Source: a virus
Strand: one strand, 5' to 3'
DNA: 64,000 nucleotides
IMG/VR virus record: IMGVR_UViG_3300025093_000011
Coordinates: 49,199-113,198 of that record
Both the position numbers and the translations under genes were made by a program. Of this stretch, positions 52,459 to 59,883 are shown one piece after another (positions within the stretch are counted from its first letter, which is position 1; each line of letters opens with the position of its first letter). The notes beneath the pieces are model-generated. The model searched no databases. It was not told where the DNA came from and worked only from the letters and a program-made list of their open reading frames with translations.

Positions 52459-52862
52459 GCTACTTTAACTTTATAATCTTTAAAAATATCTGCATTAAGT
52501 ATTTTATGCTCATAGTCTTTAACAACATTATCATAAGCTTCATTTTCAGGATGGTATTCACCAAATCTTTTAATTCTTTCTTTTCTAAATGTGTTAATTG
52601 CTAAAGCAGCCACAAAAGTATTCTCTTTATCTATAGATTCAAAGAGTTTTATCATACTTTCTATTTGTTCTTTTTTAACTATACCTAAATAATTTAATAG
52701 TTGGAGTTCTGCAAAGAACATAAAAGGTTTATAAGTACCTTTCTTTACTCCATTTTTATACATCCACCATAAATAATGCATGTTACCTGCATTTCCGTTT
52801 TCACATATACTATGGTGTTCATCAATAATTTTAGTTACTAAATTCTTTATTTTCCTCTCCAT
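52455..52862 (-). CDS. Unknown helical protein, 135 aa
   Basis: Basic and helical, with HHSICENGNAGNMHYLWWMY and a Lys-rich C-terminus. No family recognised. It overlaps both neighbours (4 and 16 bases), as expected in a compact early operon. Confidence 0.7.
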   Translation of the reverse strand: MERKIKNLVTKIIDEHHSICENGNAGNMHYLWWMYKNGVKKGTYKPFMFFAELQLLNYLGIVKKEQIESMIKLFESIDKENTFVAALAINTFRKERIKRFGEYHPENEAYDNVVKDYEHKILNADIFKDYKVKVA

Positions 52863-53044
52863 TCTTTTAATAGTGTTCTAACTCTTTTTCCGAGTTCATA
52901 ATCATTAGGTGTATCTTCAGCCATGTTCTCCATCTCTTTTATAACTGCAATAGCTCTAATCTTTGCAGTTTGTCTTGCTCTAGTGTTCTCATAAACAGAG
53001 TCTTTAACTTGTCTGTGTCCATTCAAGTCTACTTTTTTTGCCAT
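52847..53044 (-). CDS. Small basic protein, 65 aa
   Basis: I choose the ATG at 53044 (MAKKVDLNGHRQVKDSVYEN) because it follows an A-rich leader and avoids the overlapping small membrane-protein frame; the open frame extends to 53155 with a second possible ATG. The product is strongly basic (RARQTAKIRAIAVIKEMENM) with a helical centre and may bind nucleic acid. Overlaps the next gene by 16 bases. Confidence 0.65.
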   Translation of the reverse strand: MAKKVDLNGHRQVKDSVYENTRARQTAKIRAIAVIKEMENMAEDTPNDYELGKRVRTLLKEWRGK

Positions 53045-53126
53045 CTTTCTAATATTTTTTAAGTTTAATATTCTTGTATACAAATTTAAATTAAAATTAT
53101 CCCAATAAGTTACTATATTTTCTTTT

Positions 53127-53234
53127 TTACTTTTTTTCATCTTTGGATCTATCATTGTGGTTTAAATCAAAAACAATAATCCATGCTAATGGAATTAGTA
53201 TTAAAAATGCTACCGATAATATAATTACTGCCAC
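53127..53234 (-). CDS. Predicted 35-aa single-pass membrane protein
   Basis: A short frame starting with GTG one base after the stop of the lipoprotein gene. It encodes one long hydrophobic helix (VIILSVAFLILIPLAWIIVF) followed by a charged tail (DLNHNDRSKDEKK). The coupled position and clean helix-plus-charged-tail layout support it; the GTG start and small size leave doubt. Confidence 0.45.
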   Translation of the reverse strand: MAVIILSVAFLILIPLAWIIVFDLNHNDRSKDEKK

Positions 53235-53235
53235 T

Positions 53236-53628
53236 TTAATCTGTTCTATATCTGTTATACAATTCTTGTAAAATTCTAGAGCCTCCTGGTTGAAACTCTA
53301 TTTCACCTAAAATAGATGAAAATAGTTGATTTTCTTCTGTAACCTCATCTAACTCCTTTTGACAAAGTTCTAAATTAACTTCAGCTAACATAGTTCTTCT
53401 TTGAAGTTTTCCTAATTCTGTATTTGTGTCACCAATACAAGGAAAGGCAAAATGATGTTTAATTTCATCAATTTGAAGACCACTATCTGCTGTAATAACA
53501 TACTGATATCCATTTATTGTATCTTTATAAATAAATGTTTTTTTACTTACAGAATCAGAAGTTGATTCTTTACATCCTATCAACACTAATAAGATAACTA
53601 AAAATTTTAAAAGTTTAAACTTATTCAT
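53236..53628 (-). CDS. Putative lipoprotein with coiled coil
   Basis: 130 aa. Signal sequence MNKFKLLKFLVILLVLIGCK has a lipobox L-I-G-C with the lipidated Cys at 19. The mature part has a beta segment (KTFIYKDTINGYQYVITAD) and a helix likely to coil (LGKLQRRTMLAEVNLELCQK). It lies between two small membrane-protein genes. Possible roles are superinfection exclusion or a lysis/spanin-type function; neither is shown by sequence. Confidence 0.75.
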   Translation of the reverse strand: MNKFKLLKFLVILLVLIGCKESTSDSVSKKTFIYKDTINGYQYVITADSGLQIDEIKHHFAFPCIGDTNTELGKLQRRTMLAEVNLELCQKELDEVTEENQLFSSILGEIEFQPGGSRILQELYNRYRTD

Positions 53629-53636
53629 AACATTTT

Positions 53637-53825
53637 TTATTTTTCTGAATTTTTATAATCTAAAATGAATCCTATTAATACAATCAAATTCATACCAACT
53701 GATGCTAATATTTCATGTACATCTTCATAAATATTAGTTGATAGATGCACATGTCCTATTATCCAAAATGGAATAGCCAAGTTCTGACTGACCCATATTA
53801 AAGTGAATTTAATAAAATTTTTCAT
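53637..53825 (-). CDS. Small membrane protein, 62 aa
   Basis: Two hydrophobic helices (FTLIWVSQNLAIPFWIIG and ASVGMNLIVLIGFILD) separated by a short polar loop, ending in DYKNSEK. Eight bases before the lipoprotein gene, one base after the radical-SAM gene. Likely inner-membrane; function unknown. Confidence 0.65.
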   Translation of the reverse strand: MKNFIKFTLIWVSQNLAIPFWIIGHVHLSTNIYEDVHEILASVGMNLIVLIGFILDYKNSEK

Positions 53826-53826
53826 T

Positions 53827-54669
53827 TTAAAATATATATCTAATTGTATCTAAATCAAAGTACTGTGAGTAAAGTTCTTTAAACTCTTCAAGTAACCTTG
53901 TTTTGTGTTTAAGAGGATATCTCATTACACCTGATTTATTTTTAATCTCATAGCTCAGACTCATTAATTCTTTAGCTTGCCTGGAAGATCTTTTCATCTG
54001 ATTAGCATGATTAGTTAATGCAATTACCTCACATTTATTTTCTCCTGCTATATCTTTAACCATCTTAAACAACTCTCTGTAGTCTTCTTTCCATTTTTTA
54101 TAGAAAATAAGAGGACTATAATTAACGTGCACTTCCCACCCAAGGTTCTTAAGTCTATTAATCTCAGGTATTCTATCTGCAACCTTCTGCATCTTAGGTT
54201 CTAATACATCTGCAAATCTTTGTGGCATTAGACTAACTCTTACCCTTGGCTTTTTGTTAAACTTTTTAACATCAAGTTTCAACAAACTAGGATACTTAGT
54301 TGCCATAGTGCTATTAAGCTGCGGATGATTATCATATCTCTTAAGATAATCTATCAAAGGTTCAGGTAAATGTTTTTGCATTAGTACTAAATCACTATTA
54401 CATGCAATATCTACCATAGTATATATAGGATCCTGTTGATCAGGGACTTTGGTAAAACCTTTCTCCCATTCTACAACAGAATTAAATATATCATCTACAT
54501 TCTCATTAACAAAAACTCTCTTACCATTGTACCTAGACATATAACAATAGGTATCTACACAACCACCAAAACATCCATAGATAAGATTTGGTGCTATGCA
54601 GTTAGCACTATTGTTATTGTCTTTTGTAACTAAGGTCTTTGTTTTCTGAACTTTAATTACCCCACTCAT
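53827..54669 (-). CDS. Radical SAM protein related to spore photoproduct lyase
   Basis: 280 aa. Candidate iron-sulfur cysteines C33, C37 and C42 in GCFGGCVDTYCYMSRYN give the spacing CX3CX4C, wider than the CX3CX2C of classical spore photoproduct lyase. Downstream segments VRVSLMPQRFADVLEPKMQK, RIPEINRLKNLGWEVHVNYS and PLIFYKKW match the core strands of that family. Members repair DNA lesions or act on nucleotides using S-adenosylmethionine. In a phage it may repair or modify DNA. The substrate is not deducible. Confidence 0.75.
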   Translation of the reverse strand: MSGVIKVQKTKTLVTKDNNNSANCIAPNLIYGCFGGCVDTYCYMSRYNGKRVFVNENVDDIFNSVVEWEKGFTKVPDQQDPIYTMVDIACNSDLVLMQKHLPEPLIDYLKRYDNHPQLNSTMATKYPSLLKLDVKKFNKKPRVRVSLMPQRFADVLEPKMQKVADRIPEINRLKNLGWEVHVNYSPLIFYKKWKEDYRELFKMVKDIAGENKCEVIALTNHANQMKRSSRQAKELMSLSYEIKNKSGVMRYPLKHKTRLLEEFKELYSQYFDLDTIRYIF

Positions 54670-54680
54670 TATTTACATAA

Positions 54681-54938
54681 TTAAAAGGGGGCACCCGGAC
54701 TCCACTCTGCTGGACTGTTGGAACCCTTCTCATCTTTTTTAATTCTCTTGTTCTTCTCTGCCTTCCATGCATGAGGGTTATCCGTTTTCTTAAGTTTCTC
54801 AATCTCAAACTCATATAATCTCCAATTATAAATTTCTAATTCTTTCATTCTTGCAACATCTGCTATAGTCATTTCTGTAGGTATTTCACCATCATTATGT
54901 CTACGGATGTCCATAAATATTTCTTTCATTCTACCCAT
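54681..54938 (-). CDS. Unknown small protein, 85 aa
   Basis: MGRMKEIFMDIRRHNDGEIP, then a charged helix; the C-terminus is Lys/Pro-rich and ends SPGAPF. No domain recognised. Overlaps the next gene upstream by 8 bases. Confidence 0.7.
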   Translation of the reverse strand: MGRMKEIFMDIRRHNDGEIPTEMTIADVARMKELEIYNWRLYEFEIEKLKKTDNPHAWKAEKNKRIKKDEKGSNSPAEWSPGAPF

Positions 54939-55224
54939 TGTCCCAATCTTTTAGTTTAATGTGAACTTCATGTCTGTAATCTATTGAACCTTCTATTCTC
55001 TTACATGCATGATGAGAAACAGTTTCAAATAGTTTTTCTCCTTCTTCATCTTTTAATAAGTCAAGGACATCCCAATGAAATACATCATCAGTAATATAAT
55101 CAAGGACCATAAATCTTGCTCCTTTTCTAGCACCTTCTTTCATTTGCTCATAGCATTTGTCAGCTGCATCTCTAAGTCTTCTTTCTCTAAGTTCTTTTCT
55201 AATGTTTAATCTTGGATATGCCAT
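54931..55224 (-). CDS. Unknown small protein, 97 aa
   Basis: Arg-rich helical start (NIRKELRERRLRDAADKCYE) followed by VLDYITDDVFHWDVLDLL and a His-rich segment (SHHACKRIEGSIDYRHEVHI). No family recognised. It follows the DnaA-like gene after 5 bases. Confidence 0.7.
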   Translation of the reverse strand: MAYPRLNIRKELRERRLRDAADKCYEQMKEGARKGARFMVLDYITDDVFHWDVLDLLKDEEGEKLFETVSHHACKRIEGSIDYRHEVHIKLKDWDNG

Positions 55225-55229
55225 AATAA

Positions 55230-55727
55230 TTATAAATCAAATTCAACATTGATAGGTTTACTTACTACTTTAGTTTCATTTAAACCTATTCCTATTAATG
55301 CCTTCAAAGCTTCATCAGTGTCACTTATGTTAAATTTATTCTTAAATAATTCTATCTTATTTAAGGTTGACAAATTTAAATAAATTTGTTTAAGCTTGTA
55401 AGGTCTTTTCTTTTTAAGTTCTACTGGGAACTTAAATGGATACTTATGTGCCAGGTGTAGTGTGTTAATCTCAAAAGTCCAATCATCTTCTTTTTCTAAA
55501 CTTAAGATGACTCTCTTCTTTGCATAACAAACACTTGACCTTTCTATGTTTACTAATTCTGAAATAAATTCTTCAGTAAAACCAAACTTATAATACAATA
55601 CAGAGATTAAATAATTTCTCTGGTCAATATGAAATCTTGTTTTAGTTTTCTTCTCTAGTGTTGGAAGAAGCCTCTTGATGTCATTCATGATATCAGAAGC
55701 TGTATACTTTCTATTAAATTTTTTCAT
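55230..55727 (-). CDS. DnaA domain-IV-like DNA-binding protein
   Basis: 165 aa, basic. Residues about 32-76 (RFHIDQRNYLISVLYYKFGF, then ISELVNIERSSVCYAKKRVI) follow the pattern of the DnaA C-terminal helix-turn-helix, where RDHSTV-x-HA contacts the DnaA box; here the equivalent is IERSSVCYAK. There is no AAA+ part. The C-terminal half is Lys-rich with LKQIYLNLSTLNKIELFKNK. It could recognise an origin or act as a regulator. The relation is by motif only. Confidence 0.6.
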   Translation of the reverse strand: MKKFNRKYTASDIMNDIKRLLPTLEKKTKTRFHIDQRNYLISVLYYKFGFTEEFISELVNIERSSVCYAKKRVILSLEKEDDWTFEINTLHLAHKYPFKFPVELKKKRPYKLKQIYLNLSTLNKIELFKNKFNISDTDEALKALIGIGLNETKVVSKPINVEFDL

Positions 55728-55906
55728 ATAAAAAACGGAAACAGGAATCCTTTTATTTCAGAAACAAAAGGTCCTATAATTAATGTTTTAATAAAACTAT
55801 GATTTTGACTGTAGTTATACCAAAAGTATAACATAAATCCTTGTGATAAAAATAAATATAAGTATACCAACACTACAACTAAAGTTTTAAAGTTGTAATT
55901 GTTCAT
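55724..55906 (-). CDS. Small membrane protein, 60 aa
   Basis: Two hydrophobic segments (TLVVVLVYLYLFLSQGFMLY and LIIGPFVSEIKGFLFPFFI) with many aromatic residues. Its stop overlaps the start of the DnaA-like gene by 4 bases (ATGA type). Function unknown. Confidence 0.6.
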   Translation of the reverse strand: MNNYNFKTLVVVLVYLYLFLSQGFMLYFWYNYSQNHSFIKTLIIGPFVSEIKGFLFPFFI

Positions 55907-55910
55907 TTAG

Positions 55911-56195
55911 TTAATTTAATTTAGATAGATCTGCAGAATCTGTATTAATAAAATATTCTTCTCTATTTTCAATTTCAATATCAAATGGAAAAATTATAAA
56001 TCTTTCTGCATCATATGATTCATAGGGCATAGACTTTGAAGATAGTTCAACTTCTTTTAATAAAACCCCATACTTACCAGCCTGAAAACCTAATCTTACT
56101 ATACTTCTAACAGTATATACAACACCAGCTTCTATCCATTCCTCTTCAGGAATTTCAGGTGGTTTATTTTCATCATCAATACAAATTGCTTTCAT
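55911..56195 (-). CDS. Small beta-rich unknown protein, 94 aa
   Basis: MKAICIDDENKPPEIPEEEW, EAGVVYTVRSIVRL, AGKYGVLLKEVEL, then YESYDAERFIIFP. This pattern, a short SH3-like beta barrel, is common in Bacteroidota phages and genomic islands, but I know no function. It overlaps the ClpS-like gene by 20 bases. Confidence 0.75.
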   Translation of the reverse strand: MKAICIDDENKPPEIPEEEWIEAGVVYTVRSIVRLGFQAGKYGVLLKEVELSSKSMPYESYDAERFIIFPFDIEIENREEYFINTDSADLSKLN

Positions 56196-56436
56196 TCTCT
56201 AATTGTTCTATAGAAGCTTCAATATTTAATTCAGAAAATGTACTTACAATGTCATACATATCATCAAAGCTCCCTGATTTTATATCAACTTTACCAGTTG
56301 TATCTGCTATTATAGCACATTGCTCTGCTTGTATAGGAGTATGGTTACATAATCTAACTAAGCAGGACATTATATATTGAAACGAATGATTATCATCATT
56401 ATATAAAGTAACTTTATGTGTTTTCTCTATTGCCAT
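56176..56436 (-). CDS. ClpS-like protease adaptor
   Basis: 86 aa that align without gaps over the ClpS core: HKVTLYNDDNHSFQYIMSCL, then CNHTPIQAEQCAIIADTTGK. The conserved N-D-D of the substrate pocket is N13-D14-D15. ClpS hands proteins with destabilising N-terminal residues to ClpAP/ClpCP. The pocket His of E. coli ClpS (H66), 30 residues past NDD, is D45 here, so classical N-degron recognition may be changed. Close resemblance to Bacteroidota ClpS suggests capture from a host. It could redirect or block host Clp proteolysis (inference). A terminator separates it from the helicase gene downstream. Confidence 0.85.
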   Translation of the reverse strand: MAIEKTHKVTLYNDDNHSFQYIMSCLVRLCNHTPIQAEQCAIIADTTGKVDIKSGSFDDMYDIVSTFSELNIEASIEQLENESNLY

Positions 56437-56452
56437 TATAATATAATATACT

Positions 56453-56483
56453 AAAAAAGGCTGAGAAAATGAAGACTCAGCCT
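56453..56483 (-). terminator. Intrinsic terminator overlapping the helicase stop
   Basis: On the - strand: AGGCTGAG, 10-base loop, CTCAGCCT then TTTTT. The left arm includes the stop codon of the SF2 helicase gene. The strong 8-bp stem and U-tract mark the end of that transcription unit. Confidence 0.8.
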
Positions 56484-57586
56484 AGGTTTATGTTATAGTT
56501 TGACCACACTATTTTGGAATCATCAAAAGTATTTAAGGCCTCTTTGACCCACTTTTCATCAACAGTTCCTGTATAGCATAGTATATGAATTATTGCTTTC
56601 TCATCAGGATTTAATCTCAATAGTCTACCAATTCTTTGGGCAGACTTTCTTTCATTACCATATGCATGCATAATAATACCTTGTCTTAATTCTGGTATGT
56701 TTACACCTTCATTTAACTGCAATACGGCTGATAGTTTTTTAATTAAACCTGACTTGAACATTTCTAGATTAGATTCTGATTCATCATTACCACTGTGATA
56801 ACTATGACTGACTAATCTATCTGCTTGATCTTTTGTATTAGCAAACACAATACATTTATCATTGATTGCTTCCAAAAGTTTCTTGGTGTATTTCTCTTTA
56901 CTAGGATACTCCATCATGGCTTTCATTCTCATAACTCTCATCATATGAGAACCTTTTCCAGTAGAAGTATCTATTCTTGTACCCCAATAGTTATAGTTAT
57001 TAAGTTCACTAGTTCTAAATGATTTATTTTTAGTCTGAACTAAATAATTTGATTTAGTTCCTAAACTTAACTCATGAACTATAATTTGATAATCATTAAG
57101 AATATTATTTTCTACTGCATTATCAGTAACAAACTCATAAACTATAGGACAGAATTCATTCACAAGTTGACCCTTCTCAAACTTTGTACTTTTAGGTTTA
57201 GTACCTGTTAATCCAAGTATTTTACCGTTATAGTTATCTAAAAAGGCTCTGTGTGAGTTTAATAGGCTATGACATTCATCTAGATAGATTATATCATAAT
57301 CTTTAGGATTCTGCTTTACAAGGCTCCTATATGTTGTAAAGGTTACATTGTTTAATAAGTTTTCTTTATCAAACTTTTTAGCTTCAGCTCTCCAGGAGTC
57401 AAATAATACAATCTTTGGAGCTACTACAAGTACATTAAGTAGTGGTGAATAGTTATATTCTAAATGTTTTAAAGCAACAAGTGTTTTACCTACACCGGTT
57501 GCTAAACCTATACCACATCTTTCTTTACCTTGAGTAGCTTTTAAAGCTTCTTCTTGGACACTGTCCCTGTTAACTACTGCTTCCAT
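56477..57586 (-). CDS. SF2 helicase, DECH-box
   Basis: 369 aa. Motif I ATGVGKT (29-35), motif II DECH (103-106), motif III LTGT (126-129), IVFANTKDQADRLV in the second RecA domain, LNEGVNIPELRQGI (motif V) and motif VI QRIGRLLR (317-324). The compact RecG/UvsW/SNF2-like superfamily 2 layout suggests a DNA helicase or translocase in recombination-dependent replication or repair, as crAss-like phages usually encode. It overlaps the 76-aa gene upstream by 17 bases and ends in a terminator. Confidence 0.9.
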   Translation of the reverse strand: MEAVVNRDSVQEEALKATQGKERCGIGLATGVGKTLVALKHLEYNYSPLLNVLVVAPKIVLFDSWRAEAKKFDKENLLNNVTFTTYRSLVKQNPKDYDIIYLDECHSLLNSHRAFLDNYNGKILGLTGTKPKSTKFEKGQLVNEFCPIVYEFVTDNAVENNILNDYQIIVHELSLGTKSNYLVQTKNKSFRTSELNNYNYWGTRIDTSTGKGSHMMRVMRMKAMMEYPSKEKYTKKLLEAINDKCIVFANTKDQADRLVSHSYHSGNDESESNLEMFKSGLIKKLSAVLQLNEGVNIPELRQGIIMHAYGNERKSAQRIGRLLRLNPDEKAIIHILCYTGTVDEKWVKEALNTFDDSKIVWSNYNINLG

Positions 57587-57800
57587 TTTCTAAAGTTTTT
57601 AAGTAGTTAAATACTCTATACCATATAGCAGCACCGGTAACTTTAACTAATTCATTAGAAGTTACAAGTGAAGCTTGTATAGCTGCATCCCATTCTTTTT
57701 TTGTACCTGCATTTTCATTATTATTATGCAGTTTAATCAATCTTGTTGCTGCTGCAATGATTGTAGATTCATCTATTTCAGTAGTTTTTTGTTCTAACAT
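57570..57800 (-). CDS. Small unknown protein, 76 aa
   Basis: Helical: MLEQKTTEIDESTIIAAATR, WDAAIQASLVTSNELVK, VFNYLKTLENGSSS. No domain recognised. Coupled by overlap to the SF2 helicase gene, so it may act with it. Confidence 0.7.
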   Translation of the reverse strand: MLEQKTTEIDESTIIAAATRLIKLHNNNENAGTKKEWDAAIQASLVTSNELVKVTGAAIWYRVFNYLKTLENGSSS

Positions 57801-57804
57801 AGTG

Positions 57805-58209
57805 TTATTTTAAATAGTTTAACTTTCTTGATTCTTCTGGATGACTATGTATCCAATTATGACAATTCCTACAAACAGGAATCCAAGTACTTTGAATTAA
57901 ATAATATACATCTCTGTTGCTTCCAGCATAAGTGTGATGTATATCAGTTGCTTTCTTTGTACAATCAACTCTATTGATTTTACATAAAGGGTTCTCATTA
58001 AGATATCTTCTTCTTAATTTAAGATATTCAGCATCTTTCTTTTTTCTTTTAGAAGACACATGAGGGATAGACACGTTTGGTTTCTGTGACTTATTACTAC
58101 TGCTTTTGTGGCAACTCCAGCAATATTTGCAATATCTATTACCCTCATGGTTCTTCCATATGACAGTCATCTTTTGACAACCGTCACAGGTTTTAAGTTT
58201 TGGCTTCAT
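57805..58209 (-). CDS. HNH endonuclease with N-terminal zinc finger
   Basis: 134 aa from the ATG at 58209; a GTG at 58221 would add four residues. N-terminal CxxC (C8, C11) and CKYCWSC form a zinc finger. The HNH core is TDIHHTYAG (H91-H92) and WIPVCRNCHNWIHSHPEE with Cys pairs C76/C83 and C113/C116. Such small zinc-bound HNH enzymes nick or cut DNA and in phages take part in recombination, packaging or host-DNA attack. No intron or inserted-gene context is visible, so a homing role is not indicated. Confidence 0.85.
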   Translation of the reverse strand: MKPKLKTCDGCQKMTVIWKNHEGNRYCKYCWSCHKSSSNKSQKPNVSIPHVSSKRKKKDAEYLKLRRRYLNENPLCKINRVDCTKKATDIHHTYAGSNRDVYYLIQSTWIPVCRNCHNWIHSHPEESRKLNYLK

Positions 58210-58384
58210 CTTTTGGTACACCTTTATTTACATAATGCTCAAGTAACTCAAGCTTTTCATATGTGGATCTAGGTCTATTGTTTTTATACCAATAGTTTTC
58301 TGTTCTAACTGTTCTCCAATCTTCTAGATCAAAATTTTTAGTTAAATCAAAAAACTTTTGGTCAATATATGATAATTCACTCAT
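58193..58384 (-). CDS. Small unknown protein, 63 aa
   Basis: MSELSYIDQKFFDLTKNFDL, DWRTVRTENYWYKNN, then a helical C-terminus. Overlaps the HNH gene by 17 bases and the next gene by 4. No family recognised. Confidence 0.65.
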   Translation of the reverse strand: MSELSYIDQKFFDLTKNFDLEDWRTVRTENYWYKNNRPRSTYEKLELLEHYVNKGVPKDEAKT

Positions 58385-58872
58385 TTCTTTAAACTTGGTA
58401 ACTTAGGTGGTGCTTCTTTTAAACTTGAAAAGTTTTGTGGAAGAATACCCTCATTCATAAAGATACGAATAATTTGTTTTTTATCAATATTTAAATCTTT
58501 AAAATTTAAAGTGTTCTTAAATTTAGGATCTGTATCAGTACTATTCAACATGAATTTTGTAAATTCCGTATCAGGGAACCATTTATTAAATATGTTATTA
58601 GTTACTGCTATAAGTCTCTCTTGTTTAAACAGATTTAAAACTTTTTGAGCTCTGTAATGAACATTAGATATTCTTTTCTTTTTCTTACTACACATAGCAT
58701 TAAGCTCTTGTTTACTTATACCTTTAAGACCATATAAAGCTCTCTTATAACGAGCATTTTGATATGGAGAATAAGTATCTACTTCATACTTTGTATATAA
58801 ATTGTTTCTATATATTTGATAGCCTTCTAAACTACCAGAATATTCAAATTTACTAGTCGGTTTCTTTTTCAT
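58381..58872 (-). CDS. Basic unknown protein, probable nucleic-acid binder
   Basis: 163 aa from the ATG at 58872 (MKKKPTSKFEYSGSLEGYQI); the frame runs further to a GTG at 58950 but that part overlaps a terminator hairpin. Very Lys/Arg-rich: YQNARYKRALYGLKGISKQE, CSKKKKRISNVHYRAQKVLN. I associate this stretch with proteins of other Bacteroidota phages but know no function. Nucleic-acid binding is inferred from charge. Confidence 0.7.
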   Translation of the reverse strand: MKKKPTSKFEYSGSLEGYQIYRNNLYTKYEVDTYSPYQNARYKRALYGLKGISKQELNAMCSKKKKRISNVHYRAQKVLNLFKQERLIAVTNNIFNKWFPDTEFTKFMLNSTDTDPKFKNTLNFKDLNIDKKQIIRIFMNEGILPQNFSSLKEAPPKLPSLKK

Positions 58873-58902
58873 TCTTTCAATTTTTAAATAATTATTATCA
58901 AA

Positions 58903-58939
58903 ATAAAAATAATGGGAGATATCTCTACCTCCCACTATT
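58903..58939 (-). terminator. Intrinsic terminator, leftward
   Basis: On the - strand: AATAGTGGGAG, 10-base loop, CTCCCATTATT then TTT. The 11-bp stem (one G-U pair) lies 29 bases past the stop of the 160-aa gene and before the ATG of the 163-aa gene. Confidence 0.7.
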
Positions 58940-58967
58940 CTTTTATACACACATAAAGTGTTTTAGA

Positions 58968-59450
58968 TTATCCTATTTGGAAATCTGATTCTTCTGACAT
59001 TGCAGCAGCTTTTTGAGCTTCATATGCAGCTCTAAGTTCAGCTTTATTATCATGCTGAACAAGAGTATCCACTTTACTACCTGTAGGATCCCATACTGTT
59101 TTACGATAAATAGGTGCTCCACCTACTGTTAAAACAATACCTGTGTCTCCTGCTTTCTTTATATCATTTGCAGGATCTTTAGTATTAAAAGGCTCCATTG
59201 ATTCTAAGACTTGAATCTTACCTTCAACAGCTTTTCCTTCATACCAGTTTAACCCTTGTAAAGTTTCAATTGTACCTTGAAGTAAAGTAGAAACTGTTTT
59301 AAACACTGCAAATCCACCATCATCAACAGAAATTTTTTGTTGTTTTAGTATAATATTGCCATACTCTGGATTCTTTGCACTTACATTAATAATTGCTTTA
59401 GTTTCTTTATTAGCAACTACTCTTACTGGGAATTCATTGTTAGTTTCCAT
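58968..59450 (-). CDS. Conserved-looking early protein, possible ssDNA binder
   Basis: 160 aa. Beta-rich: FPVRVVANKETKAIINVSAK, GGFAVFKTVSTLLQGTIETL, GKIQVLESMEPFN, AGDTGIVLTVGGAPIYR, then a helix and the acidic end EESDFQIG. The pattern is consistent with an OB-type fold and the protein is abundant-looking: its own promoter-like leader and terminator surround it as a single-gene unit. ssDNA binding is a guess from fold impression and acidic tail. Confidence 0.65.
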   Translation of the reverse strand: METNNEFPVRVVANKETKAIINVSAKNPEYGNIILKQQKISVDDGGFAVFKTVSTLLQGTIETLQGLNWYEGKAVEGKIQVLESMEPFNTKDPANDIKKAGDTGIVLTVGGAPIYRKTVWDPTGSKVDTLVQHDNKAELRAAYEAQKAAAMSEESDFQIG

Positions 59451-59487
59451 GATTAATTAAATTTTAAATAATAAATAAATAGATTTT

Positions 59488-59519
59488 TGAGCACTAAATA
59501 CTGTATCTACAATTGCTCA
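59488..59519. promoter_or_regulatory. Inverted repeat upstream of the 160-aa gene
   Basis: TGAGCA (59488-59493) and TGCTCA (59514-59519) with inner GTATC/ATAC-type complementarity, 38 bases before the ATG at 59450, in an AT-rich leader that also has a near-match to the TAnnTTTG box (TAAGTTTA on the - strand). It could be an operator or a leader hairpin. Confidence 0.4.
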
Positions 59520-59552
59520 GATGTAGATAAGTAAACTTAATTTATAAGTTAT

Positions 59553-59804
59553 TTACAAGTTATTTTTTATTCTTTTGATATCTTCTGCAGATATTTCAAT
59601 AGGGTCATCAAAATCTAATGATGGAAATTCTTTCTCATCATCTGATTTTGTTTTTCTTGACTTTAATGCAGAACCGCTGAATGGGTTTACTATATGATCT
59701 CCACAATCATGAGCTATTAAATATTGTATATCTTCATCAGTGAGGTCTAAGAATTCCTCTATTGATAAATATACAACCTTTCCGGTGGGTAATTGATAGT
59801 TCAT
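59553..59804 (-). CDS. Small unknown protein, 83 aa
   Basis: Start MNYQLPTGKVVYLSIEEFLD (ATG at 59804; another ATG lies 6 bases upstream). Acidic, with NPFSGSALKSRKTKSDDEKE and a final PIEISAEDIKRIKNNL. A pattern I associate with Bacteroidota phages; no function known. It lies between two AT-rich spacers and probably has its own promoter after the terminator at 59884-59910. Confidence 0.7.
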   Translation of the reverse strand: MNYQLPTGKVVYLSIEEFLDLTDEDIQYLIAHDCGDHIVNPFSGSALKSRKTKSDDEKEFPSLDFDDPIEISAEDIKRIKNNL

Positions 59805-59883
59805 AATCATGTGTTAATAAAAATACGTTATAAATTTTAAATAGTTGGACTATAAATTATTTTTATTTACATTATATAGCTAA

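Noticed and set aside
58876-58950. GTG-started N-terminal extension of the 163-aa protein
   Set aside because: The extension reads through a strong terminator hairpin; the ATG at 58872 lies just beyond it.
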